Shown: positions 41,816 through 51,153 of the stretch, in pieces
How positions within the stretch are numbered: position 1 is the stretch's first letter
How the letters are laid out: every line of letters starts with the position of its first letter
Assembly (NCBI GenBank): GCA_015179025.1
Contig: WHUX01000069.1
Span: forward strand, 1 to 64,000
Direction of reading: 5' to 3'
DNA length: 64,000 nucleotides
From: Terfezia claveryi
Lineage: Eukaryota > Ascomycota > Pezizomycetes > Pezizales > Pezizaceae
The notes under the pieces: model-generated
Told to the model about the DNA's origin: nothing
Seen by the model: only the letters and a program-made list of their open reading frames with translations
Databases searched by the model: none
Made by a program: the position numbers and the translations under genes

Positions 41816-43827
41816 ATGTCGGACGCACTGGATCTAACTTATTCCCGGTCAACTCTATCCAGCCAAGTAATGATTCTCAGAGTGCGGTTTCAAGGTTGTC
41901 GGACATTCTTAGCTACGCTCTTCACTGCTAATAATAGCGAAATCAAGACTGCGCCAACTATCCCGCAAAATACAACGCGGACATCGATGTGGTCTCGGTG
42001 TCGTCGATTAGCAACGAGGATCGGGATGGTGCACTGGCGTGCGTGAAAATAGTAACGCCGGAGGGGATGGAGATATCTAGGTTTTTACGGTATCTTGGGG
42101 AAACACTTTGCGAACATTTCAGATTTGGTGGACACCTATTCTACACCCCAACTTCCTCGACTCGCCTAATCGCGGTCCTGGGAGTTCCGGACCCCAAGGA
42201 TAACGACTGGCTAATTTCGGACTTCTGTCTGTTGCATAAAATACTTGGGGGAGTGGCAGCCGAGGAGTGGTGGCTTGGGTCTTCTGATGTCGATCTTCAT
42301 CAATTTATTACTAAAACAGGAAAAGAAATTCTTCACGGGTATGGTGGGGCGAACCGCCGAGTTGTATTCAGTAAAGACGAACCAGATTTTATGACCCATA
42401 CCGCCCCCCACCAACTGAAACAGGACTTTCTAGACACTATCAAAAATATTGCCATGAAAGCTGAAGAGAATGAGAGAATAATGGTGATTATTGTTGCACA
42501 TGGTAGTCGCTCAGGGGAGGTGGGCATTGGATGTGTAGGTGAGGGCCCAACTGAGGAAGAGGTAGTGACGAGGGATGAGGTTGAGGCCGTACTGGCCCCT
42601 GCAGCAGATGGGGTACAAGTAACAATATTGAGCACCGCTTGTTTTTCTGGCTTATGGGCTGTACCATTCGAAGCGCTGAAGACACAACCTACCGTACTAG
42701 CCGCTACAGAAGCCCACGAGATTAACTGGTCCTTTCCTGAGTCAGGATCTAGTCGGCACCGTGGATCGTTTCATGTTGCCGCAGTAGCAAACCAGTTCGG
42801 AGGTTTAGCACAAAAGAATATACAGCCAAACTCTATGCTGGCCGAAGCTAAACGCATATCCGGGGAAGATATTAGACCCCTGCCTCTGATCCGGGCAATT
42901 TCACTAGGCGATCTCACCAGAACAGCCGCGCCAATTAGACACCAACCAGGAACTATTGCCGCTTTCTCTGCTAGATTGCGGAAAGAGGTCATCAAATGGC
43001 CCGCAGGATACGGAACTGTGAGGGCAAAACCAACAGCATATATTGCCAAGGGTGGAGGGCGGAAATCGGCCGCAGGGGTTCTCGGTATGGATGATCCTCA
43101 AGCATTACTGTGGAAGGTGGAGGGGATCAGGAGCTTAACAAAAGAAGATAAATTTACGACCATTGCTCTTGGGGTCTCAACATTCAGAAGACAAAGGGCA
43201 GGTCAAGCAGCGGCGGCACAGAGGGAGGAGACAAGGAAGTTTTCTTGGCTGGAAAGTAGTGAGGCCATTTACCGGCAATGGTCGGCTACCTTACAGAATA
43301 ACTGTCCTGAGGACATTCCAATTTGTGGGCTACACGGTCGGCTGATGGATGGGACGATAACGGACGAGGATGCTGAGAGATACTGGAGAGTACTCCTATG
43401 GAGGCATAGGCAAAACTTGTGGGCGGGAAAGGTGGTGGAAAGGATAAATCCTTCATATCGGGCTCTCGGGACCTTCCGCAGACCCCGGAAGTACGATTTC
43501 GGGCGATACGACGCGGTACTCAGGAAGGTCCAAGTGCGGTTCTGTACGGTTGCCCCTGCTGGCTACTACCTACCAGACCTGTATATCGTCGCTGCAGCGG
43601 TGGATGCTGAGATTTCCGAGCAGGAATTGAGGGAAGCATTGGAGGACGAAACGCGGCCAGGTACTTCGAATGATAGACTTGCACCGCCACAGATCCCACC
43701 TCGCACAAGTTCCCGCATGCAAACATCTATAGAACCAATACCAGTGTACAAGCTAACAGGTTCCTGGGATTCGGTTATGTGCGTCGAGCTACCACCCACC
43801 GCTGTGATGTTAGGTACAATTGAGTAG
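41816..43827 (+). CDS. Caspase/legumain-like (clan CD) cysteine peptidase
   Basis: Exon 1 (41816-41866, ATG) joins exon 2 (41938-43827) through a 71-base intron with GTAATG donor, a CTAAT branch site and TAG acceptor. Exon 2 is open in frame from its first base, and the product has 646 residues. The fold signature of clan CD peptidases is present: a hydrophobic strand ending in the catalytic His (VIIVAHGS, His205), and 47 residues later a second strand ending in the catalytic Cys (ILSTACFSGLW, Cys252). Before them are LHKILGG..EEWWLG and a GY.GANRRVVFS stretch, as expected for the first half of the fold. The 390 residues after the protease part have no domain I can name; they include an Arg/Trp-rich section and end Pro/Ser-rich. 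There is no signal peptide, so it is likely cytosolic or nuclear. It is not a classical metacaspase (no D-x-C-x-S-G, no Gln/Tyr-rich N-terminus). It stands alone between transposons. Confidence 0.65.
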
Positions 43828-44249
43828 GCTAAGGGAAATTTGTTTGCGACTTGTATACATGTATCTCATATAACTCATTATCAGATCTGACGATACTTCC
43901 TATAATGGCTTAGTAGCACTGACGTCAGGTGGTTGCCTAGAACAGGAAGACGCTTCCTGTTTAGGAACTCTGCAGTCTGACATACATTGATTAGGCAGCC
44001 TGAACTGCAACGCATCACAGTCAGGCTGACATACATAAGCTGAACTTGAATACAACGAATAACAATACATGAATAATGAACATAAGAACTTAAGGGATAT
44101 CTATAGAAGAGAGTACATGTATGAGAACGCATTCAGAGGTCACACGCTTGGGCAATGCTTGCATGTAAAATACTACTTTGTTCTCCTGTACTTCTACAGC
44201 CCATGTTGAACACAAGCGGTCACAACTTTGTATGGTTGTGTGTAGTCTG

Positions 44250-44595
44250 GTTGGCACAACACCCTCCTGTGGAGGGTCTGGTCCAAAACCTTCTTTTTTT
44301 TGTATGGAGCTGGTTCTGCTAGCGAAAACTGTATGTAGCAACCGGAATGTAGCAACCATTTGTATGCGAGCATGAACCACAACATAACTAGAAACACTAC
44401 GACCTTGTTTACTAACGTCTTTACTGAGAACAAAATAAATGCCTCTAAAGAAGTAAGTTACTAGGGCTAAGAATGACGACGACGAGGACTCGGGAGAGAT
44501 CCCTACAGCTCCTTTGAGCATTGTAGCGCTTTCACAGCCTGCAGCACAGAAACACCACCAGGATATCAAAACAAAAGCGAACGAAAGCCAGCAGC
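44250..44595 (-). repeat. Dispersed repeat, copy 1
   Basis: This is nearly identical, in inverse orientation, to 56452-56808. One end is GTCTGGTTGGCACAACACCC followed by TCCTGTGGAGGGTCTGGT. The other ends in TAGCTGCTGGC (reverse complement of 44588-44598). The edge motif GTGTTGTGCCAACCAGAC also appears at 37477-37494, and a relative with TGGAGGGTCTGGTTCAAAAC at 46105-46130. Within it the minus strand has an open frame of 159 codons, but the same frame is interrupted in homologous positions, so I do not call it a gene. Confidence 0.7.
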
Positions 44596-44784
44596 TATTG
44601 AAGGGTTATGAGGTAGTGTAATCAAATAGCTTCAGTTAAGAAGACTTCATTAATGACCAAGCAAGAGTGATGTCATGTGGGATCGACTTATGTGGGGCCA
44701 ATTTGTATGCGAGGCCGCTACCACTAAGTGTGAGCTTGTGGCCGCCACCACTAGGTTTGAGCTGGTTTAAGATAATATAGCGCT

Positions 44785-45045
44785 GAACATATCTAGATCT
44801 CATGACTTGTAAGGCATACTTATAGAGCTTGATATACCGCAATGCCGTGGCTTGCAAGACATGCTTATAGAACTTAATACACCTGAATCTCGTGGCTTGC
44901 AAGGCATGCTTATAGAGCTTGATATACAGCTTGTAAGCATATAGAGCTTCATATACTGGAATTCCGAACCTTACAAGGCATGCTTAATAGAGCTTAATAA
45001 ATCTGGATCTCGTGGCTTGCAAGGCATGCTTACAGAGCTTAATAT
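44785..45045. repeat. 45-base minisatellite
   Basis: About six units of GCTTGCAAGGCATGCTTATA followed by GAGCTTAATA..CTGAATCTCGTG. It begins within the C-terminal part of the RecQ-like frame on the minus strand, so 15-residue repeats (e.g. LQATRSRFIKLYKHA) follow the helicase remnant. Confidence 0.8.
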
Positions 45046-45661
45046 AGCAGGCTCCTGAGTATAAGCGTTCCGGAGAATAATGATTTTCTGGGTCTCCAAA
45101 GTACCCTAAAATAACTCTATGCTTGCATTTGATAGTTCCTGGAGTGTTAATGAATTTGTAGAGTGCATCGTCCAGCTGTCCTCTTCTCTCTTCAGCAGTA
45201 GATCTCCTGGTATCACCATCTTTATTGATTGACTTCAATGCTCGAGAACCAATGTAGTTTTTCTCTGTAAACAAAAGACAGACCCCTTGTGTACTAGGAT
45301 CTCTCGCATAATGGCCAAATTGTTGTACAAGGGCATCCAAGTTGTCTAGTCTTTTGACTCCCCATTGGATAACCCTTTCTACATCTTTATCATTGATTCC
45401 GAGACCCCAGGCTGAACTTGCGATCATAATTCTTGACTTTCCAGCCTTCCAGTCCTGAATAACCATGTTTTTCATAGTGGGAGAAATCTCCGCATGGAAG
45501 ATGCAGACTATGAGCTCTGCTTGAGATCTGGGGTCGCCATTCCAAACCGTAGGACGAGGAGGTCTGGTATGTAAGTTAGGCGGCAGTAACAAGCGAATCT
45601 CATCTGCAATCTTAGGTGCGTCCTGCTTATAGTCGATATAAACAAGTGTCTTAGGTATCAA
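45046..45661 (-). pseudogene. RecQ-type helicase, C-terminal half remnant
   Basis: On the minus strand, motif IV appears as PKTLVYIDYK, motif V as IASSAWGLGINDKDVERVIQ and motif VI as QQFGHYARD. It is followed by a CKHRVILGYFGDP segment that corresponds to the first half of the RecQ zinc-binding domain. RecQ helicases unwind DNA 3' to 5' with ATP. Here motif VI lacks the usual Q-x-x-G-R-x-G-R arginines, the ATPase half (motifs I-III, DEAH) is missing, and there is no ATG. The frame runs into the 45-base satellite. It is a dead fragment, plausibly carried by a mobile element, since RecQ-like copies multiply in some fungal genomes. Confidence 0.75.
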
Positions 45662-45820
45662 AGATATATCCCTCTATCAGTCGTACGACGTAGAATAGAT
45701 TTGGGCGATTTGTTAGTTCTAGATAGTCATATAGTATTGTAAGCAATCATTTAAAGTCATAGGAATACTGCAATACCAGTTACATTACCTTAAGAAAGGT
45801 TATAGATCAACTTTTTCGCA

Positions 45821-46036
45821 TGCCTCAAGTGTCAGATAGTATGTGCTATTTGACACTTGGGGCACGCAAACCTAGGCTGCAAGTGTCAGATAGTGTGTCT
45901 ATCTGACACTTGGGGCATACAAACCCAGGCCGCAAGTGTCAGATAGTGTGCCTATTTGACACTTGGGGCATACAAACCCAGGCTGCAAGTGTCAGATAGT
46001 GTGTCTATCTGACACTTGGGGCATATAAACTCAGGC
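45821..46036. repeat. Tandem array of four hairpins (53-base unit)
   Basis: Each unit contains AAGTGTCAGATAG, a 5-base loop, then CTATCTGACACTT, followed by a linker GGGGCATACAAACCCAGGCTGC. Units 2 and 4 have perfect 13-base arms. Units 1 and 3 have one mismatch each (G-T pairs are possible in RNA). Unit 1 has longer arms through TGCCTCAAGTGTC / GACACTTGGGGCA. It lies between the RecQ-like remnant and the decayed gene at 46.3 kb. Confidence 0.92.
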
Positions 46037-46054
46037 AACAAGTATGCCTATCTG

Positions 46055-46135
46055 TAGTCTGGTTGCACGACCACCTCCTGTGGTAGTCTGGTTACATGAC
46101 CACCTCCTGTGGAGGGTCTGGTTCAAAACATTAAT
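46055..46135 (+). repeat. Element-end motif
   Basis: GTAGTCTGGTTGCACGACCA, CCTCCTGTGG, and again TAGTCTGGTT..CCTCCTGTGGAGGGTCTGGT followed by TCAAAAC. This is a doubled version of the end of the dispersed repeat at 44250 and 56808. It may mark the left end of the unit that carries the decayed gene at 46287-48883. Confidence 0.5.
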
Positions 46136-46286
46136 TAATATGTATGTAACAAGCCATTTTTTGGTTTCTTGGCCATAGAAACCACAAGTTGTATGTAAAC
46201 CTTAATCTGCTTGCATATATCAACTGCATCAACAAGCTACATCGACATAGCTTTCATCATTCTGTCCCATTCCTCTGTCTAAACAG

Positions 46287-48883
46287 TAGCAGAACTTCCA
46301 CTGCTCTACGCTTCAGCTCACCTGCAACCAGACTATACCCGCAAGTAAATGGGAGTCTAGTGCAGCAAAACACCCCACTACTTCATATCATGAGACGAGA
46401 AGTCGGCAAGCAGCTGGGTCTCCTGTATCCAACACATCCCCTGCAGACTCCTCTCCTCTATCGCCCAAACTACCCTCGGCACTAGGAACGCCTCAGACAC
46501 CTACACCTACGAAGAAGCGAGTGAGAGCACTAAGGGTACAGATCCCAGTCAACATTGAAGTGCAAGAGGTTTCGGGAGACGAGGATTGTAAGTTTTCGGA
46601 AGAAGAAGTATTCATTGAAATGGAGAAAGATGAGCTAAAGAAAAGAACCAAAATGCTAGAGGGACCACCCGTGAAGAAGGTGAAGGTTAATACCTATGGC
46701 GCTGTTCCAGGAAAACAATCTAGTGTCCTACTGTCGGATTTGCGATGGGTACACAATGATATGAAGGAGGACCTAGTGATGGCCTTTAATAAGTCTCCCT
46801 AGGAGTTCATGAATTGCTGCAATTTCTGGTATAGGTGTTGTCTGTGGAAGAAGAAAAACTTTACTAAATTGGATAGGGAACAATTTGTTGTGGGAGCGTT
46901 CAGTGTTCTGCCATCCTAGCTACATTACGATCCTAATTTACCTGCAGGTGGAAATGAACTGATTGGGATCCAGGTACACCGTCAGTAGTATAGGTATAGG
47001 AAATATATGAACTGTTTGTTTAGGAAGTACTTTGAGGCAATACTATTGCAGTTTCTGGAATTTTACAAGACCAAGGGAATTGTGAACAGAATTTGTTTTT
47101 CAGTGAGAGAGAGGGGAGTGGAATGTATTGGCTTGGAATCTCCTTGCATCAGTCCTAGAGAGATCTGCTCACAGTTCCTGAAGAATAATATCAAGTTGAT
47201 TAGTGACGTATGGTATCCCATTATGGATGTGGCTCCTCAGGATTTCCTGTTGACCAATGGGATCTGGGTGCAGTGCTTCCTCGATGCAACCTGTGTAGTG
47301 TTGGTGTGGATGGTGACCCATTTTTTCGGGGTAGAAAAGGTAGAAGAAAAGATGGGTTTTGAATTGGGAAAGTGCCCAATAACAAGTGATGCCATAAATT
47401 CTACAATCGCAAAGGCTGATGGCACCATTCCTTCAGATTTTTATATACCTAATAAACCACTGGATTGGAAACAACGCAAGAGTAGTATGGCATCTTACGG
47501 TGAGTTAAAGTTCATTAAGATTGTAAAGAATATTGTCTCAAGAATGTTGGAAGAGGATATTGAGAGGGAGATCAATGATCCAGAGTCAGAGTTAGTTCTG
47601 CCATGCCAGCCTCTAGATTTCAAAGAGGTGTTTGAATATGATGGAGCTATTGAGAATACTTTGTATTGGGTTAATGTTATAAATACCCATACAATGGCGG
47701 TTTGGAATATTGAGGCTCAAGCTAAAAAAGTTCGTGAAGATTGGGAGGAGAAAGCGGAGAAAGCTTTAGGTGCTTTGGCGGATCACAAACTGTTGTTAGA
47801 CAGTCCTACAAGAGAAAGACAGCAAAGAATTGTCTTGGAAAGATTCTTGGTGGAGTATAAGGAGCTTTTTTATACTGCAGAAGCATGCGAGAAAGCAGTC
47901 CGTAAAGCTGGGGTCCCGTTTGCTAGTGGTACTGGGGGCTTCAGCACTACAGAAGTCTTGGGTGGTTTCGCCGCTTACTTGGGGTTGTTAAAAAAGGAGG
48001 GATGGTTTGAAGAAGTCATCAAGAGGTATGATATGGGTGGCTTAGGAATGATGGGTACTGGAGCTATGAGTGGGATAAGATATTATCAAGGGAATCAGAT
48101 GGGGTGCAGTAATAATTGGGGTGACCATTCCGAAGATATGGGAAATCAACAGCTTCTGGATCTACAACATCATATGCAAGAAATTCAAAAATTTTAGCTA
48201 ATGATGAAAGGACAACAAGGTTCGATAATGAATCACAATACACACATGATACAGGGAGGCGGGCATATGGAGGGGATGCATATGTTAAACCAAGGGCATC
48301 ATATGGGTATGCAGCAAACAATGGGGATAGGTAATAGCTATATGGGATTGAATAATAATATGGGGATAAATAGCTCTATAGGTATGAACAGTGTAATGGG
48401 GATGAATCGCCAGATGGGTATGCAAAATAGTTATCTGGGTATGCAATAACCAATGGGAGTCCAGGGCAGTCTGCAGAGGGGTTTGATAGGGATGGGGATG
48501 CAGAATAACCATATGGGGATACAATAACCTATCGGGGCTCATAGTGGGCAAATCGGGATACAGATAGGCCAGAGTCCTAGTTTGGTTCCAGTAAGTCAAG
48601 GAGGTCAAGGGTCTCCAGCGGCTAGGTATTCTGGGATGCATAGTGGGGCTAATCAAGTATAGTAGGTAGGTATTAATTTAATATACGTGAGATGAGCCTT
48701 GGCTGATATGATACTACAGATGCGAGAGTCAAGCAGAGTTGGGCAAAGTGGTAGTCCTCAGCAGGTGGGGGCTAATTCAAACCCAAATATGGGCTCGCTT
48801 CAGCAAAACGTTAGCCAGATTCATCATAGTGGGAACATACTTTTGGGTGCTAATCAAGGCTATACCCTAGGTATAACGAGGGC
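46287..48883 (+). pseudogene. Long decayed gene, Gln/Met/Asn/Gly-rich C-terminus
   Basis: One frame (position divisible by three) reads as coding for nearly 2.6 kb: a Ser/Thr/Pro-rich start (LSPKLPSALGTPQTPTPTKK), a charged stretch (VQEVSGDEDCKFSEEEVFIE), a globular-looking middle (FRKYFEAILLQFLEFYKTKG; LTNGIWVQCFLDATCVVLVW; RERQQRIVLERFLVEYKELF), then G/M/N/Q-rich repeats such as MGINSSIGMNSVMGMNRQMG. It is cut by TAG at 46800, 46917, 46986, 48195, 48660 and 48663, TAA at 48447 and 48525, and TGA at 48693. Nearly all would be CAG, CAA or CGA before one C-to-T change. I do not recognise the family. It is truncated at 48884 by an LTR. There is no ATG at the start of the frame, so a 5' exon is missing or unrecognised. 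Confidence 0.6.
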
Positions 48884-49434
48884 TGTATCAGTAGCCATAT
48901 ATACTCAAGTAATTCAATCACATAGAATAGAGTTTAGTTACTTCCACAAAGTAAATAATACGAGAATATAATTAAGCGATTGCTTCTCCTGATTGTACCG
49001 TGATCTCTATCTCATAACTAGGAATTACCGGCCCCTAAATATAGGCCTGCCAATATCCCTATTAGTTATCCCTCGATAGATGGCTTTCTACGAGTGTGGG
49101 TACTAGGCAAGTCCTTTGACTAGTCCTAATGGTATTCCCCATTCATTCGGCGATTACCCCCACTCACTCTGGCCACTTACTATCTAGCTATCTTGCCTTT
49201 CTACAAGATAAGGAACTGCCTACCAATCTAAGAGGATCTTCTATCCCCGATATACTGTGATCTTACTAGCGGCGTCCCACTACTGTAAGAGTCATCAGCT
49301 CGGATAGTGCTTTCCCTTCTTGGCTAGATAATCACTTAGTGCTTATGGTGCTACCGTATTAGTCTAGTGCCTTATTCTAGCCAAGAGAGTTCCTATACTA
49401 GATATGTATTAGTACCCGTGACACTACTCCCCTC
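48884..49434 (-). repeat. LTR of a second gypsy chromovirus
   Basis: On the minus strand it starts TGTCACGGGTACTAATAC just after a purine tract (AAGAGGGGAGTAG, 49435-49447) and probably ends ..GGCTACTGATACA at 48884. The sequence departs from the decayed gene at that point. No promoter element is certain. The 5' LTR is not present. Confidence 0.55.
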
Positions 49435-50165
49435 TTAGGTTCCTTGTCCTCAAGAACTATATACAAAATACAGCTTCTATATACATTCATACCTTAACCC
49501 GCATATCTCTGATAGCCTCTAGGTATCTCCTATGAAAGTCCTTTAAAAATTCCTCTGCCGTTCCTTTAAGATGCTCATATGGTTCCCATGTCGTATCCTC
49601 ATTCGGATAACCTTCCCATAGTACTAAGTACTCAACTGGTCATCCTCTTTTCCTTCCATTCCTCCTACTCTCAACGACTCCTCGTACTGCCTAATTTTCC
49701 TCTCCTCCTAACTCCTCTACTTCTGATGGTTGTACTTGTCGACCGGGCACTTGACTGACTTGATAGGATTCTAATAAGCTAGTATGGAACACAGGATAGA
49801 TATTTGATTTTGGCGGTAGCTCTAATCAGTATGCTCGTGATCCAATTGCCTTAACTACCTTGAATGGTCCAACCTTCTTGTGATCGAGCTTTTTGCTAGG
49901 ACATTATATTGTGATATTCCGATTATCTAAAATCACTAAGTCGCCTTCCTTAAAAGCTGGTTGTTGTAACCTATTCATATTATGCCATCATGCTATCCTT
50001 ACTCTTGCTTTAAGAACCCTTTTCCGTAATCGATTCCAAGTTCCCTTCCAGATTCTCTCCAATAACTCACTTGCTGGGTTAACAAAATCAACTCATCCTT
50101 TAGGTTCCCATGATTGTCTTGGTAGGAACCCATAATTAGCTTCAAACGGACTCATACCGATATGG
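49435..50165 (-). pseudogene. Second gypsy chromovirus: integrase tail and chromodomain
   Basis: Read on the minus strand: LERIWKGTWNRLRKRVLKAR, AFKEGDLVILDNRNITI, PSKKLDHKKVGPFKVVKAIG, YPVFHTSLLE, then the chromodomain EYLVLWEGYPNEDTTWEPYE and LKDFHRRYLEAIRDMRV. It belongs to a different subfamily from the element at 51-55.5 kb. Several stops interrupt it (after ITI, after RAY, after RKRG), and these fit C-to-T changes in CGA or CAA codons. The rest of the element is missing; the upstream edge is at about 50165. Confidence 0.75.
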
Positions 50166-50388
50166 GAGTAAAGAAAGGTTTTTCGATTTTTTTTAGCATT
50201 TTTTATAGTTTATCAGCATTTGTTAGTTTTGCAATGGATTATGTTGGTTTTAGTGATTTGTTTGATTTGGGCTGACACTCGAACAGACTTGTTCGAGTAT
50301 CGAAGTTAAGAGATATATTGACGCCCGAACAGCCTTGTTCGAGTGTCATTTGGAAGGATGTTTGGATATTTGACAGTCGAACAGCTTT

Positions 50389-50965
50389 TGTAACAGGGGC
50401 TCAGGGGACAAGGCGACCAAGATGTACGCAGGGGCGAGGACAGGAACAAGGTGAGACACACCTAGGAGCGCTACGTGTGTGATCAGGGGAAAGGCTAGGA
50501 CGGGGGACAAGGGCAAGAGGCACGAGACACGCGGAAGCGGTTGCCGCGTGTGTCAGAGGGAGGCAGCTGTGCTGCAGAGTAGTTTACGAGACAAGGGGGG
50601 GGGGTGCACAAGGGAGGTGCACAAGCGCTGGGAGAGGCAAGGTCCTGTATTGGATATACAAGACGTTGGATGGGGATCTAACGAGAGGGCGGAGGGACAA
50701 AGATATATATATATGATCCTAGGCCAAGGCCGTGGAAGGAATAAGCTTCCCGAGATTCCTATCTCGGAAGCTAAGATAACAATCACCCATCGACGACACC
50801 CGAACAAGCCTGTTCGAGTGTCAAAACAGCACGACACCTGAACAAGCCTGTTCGAGTGTCAAAACAGCACGACACCCGAACAAGCCTGTTCGAGTGTCAA
50901 AACAGCACGACACCCGAACAAGCCTGTTCGAGTGTCAAATCAAGACTAAGAACACGGTTGTGACA
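50389..50965 (-). repeat. 3' LTR of gypsy chromovirus 1b
   Basis: On the minus strand it starts TGTCACAACCG after the purine tract AAAGGGGAGATAG and ends TGTTACA at 50389. The promoter-proximal and distal part (50389 to about 50780) aligns with the LTR at 793-1366, and a TATATATATA stretch lies at 50702-50713. The first 170 bases are unrelated to that LTR: they hold four tandem palindromes. Three looser copies of the same palindrome lie just outside (50275-50385), so the real end may be further left. Confidence 0.7.
50793..50940. repeat. Four tandem palindromes in the LTR (38-base unit)
   Basis: The unit is GACACCCGAACAAG-CCTGTTCGAGTGTC plus a spacer AAAACAGCAC. The two halves are inverted copies with two mismatched pairs. 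Looser versions appear at 50275-50300, 50322-50348 and 50372-50386. Confidence 0.9.
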
Positions 50966-51153
50966 CTATCTCCCCTTTAGGCTGGAGCTCCAGCGACTAA
51001 GAGGCCTGGGCACGATAACCGGCAAAATCAACACAGGAAACAACAACAAAGGCAACGACAAGGATTCCAACTCCAAACAATAAGAAGAATGAGAAGAGCG
51101 AGAAGAATGAGAGTCGGACGGGCCCCACCGTATGACTCTCAAAAGACACAACA

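Noticed and set aside
44090..44569. 159-residue gene inside the dispersed repeat
   Set aside because: The frame lies in a repeat found twice; it includes a poly-T/A stretch and has no recognisable domain, and the copy at 56478-56864 diverges at its end.
45821..46036. CRISPR array
   Set aside because: Repeat and spacer are both conserved between units (a true tandem repeat), and the context is eukaryotic.
46287..48971. Alternative genetic code with TAG/TAA read as Gln
   Set aside because: All stops fit Gln codons, but other genes in the window (kinase, protease, PD-(D/E)XK-like) have no internal TAA/TAG and use these as ends. C-to-T decay explains it better.
50479..50841. 120-residue plus-strand frame in the LTR
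   Set aside because: It lies entirely within the LTR, antisense to its transcription, and has no similarity to a protein family.
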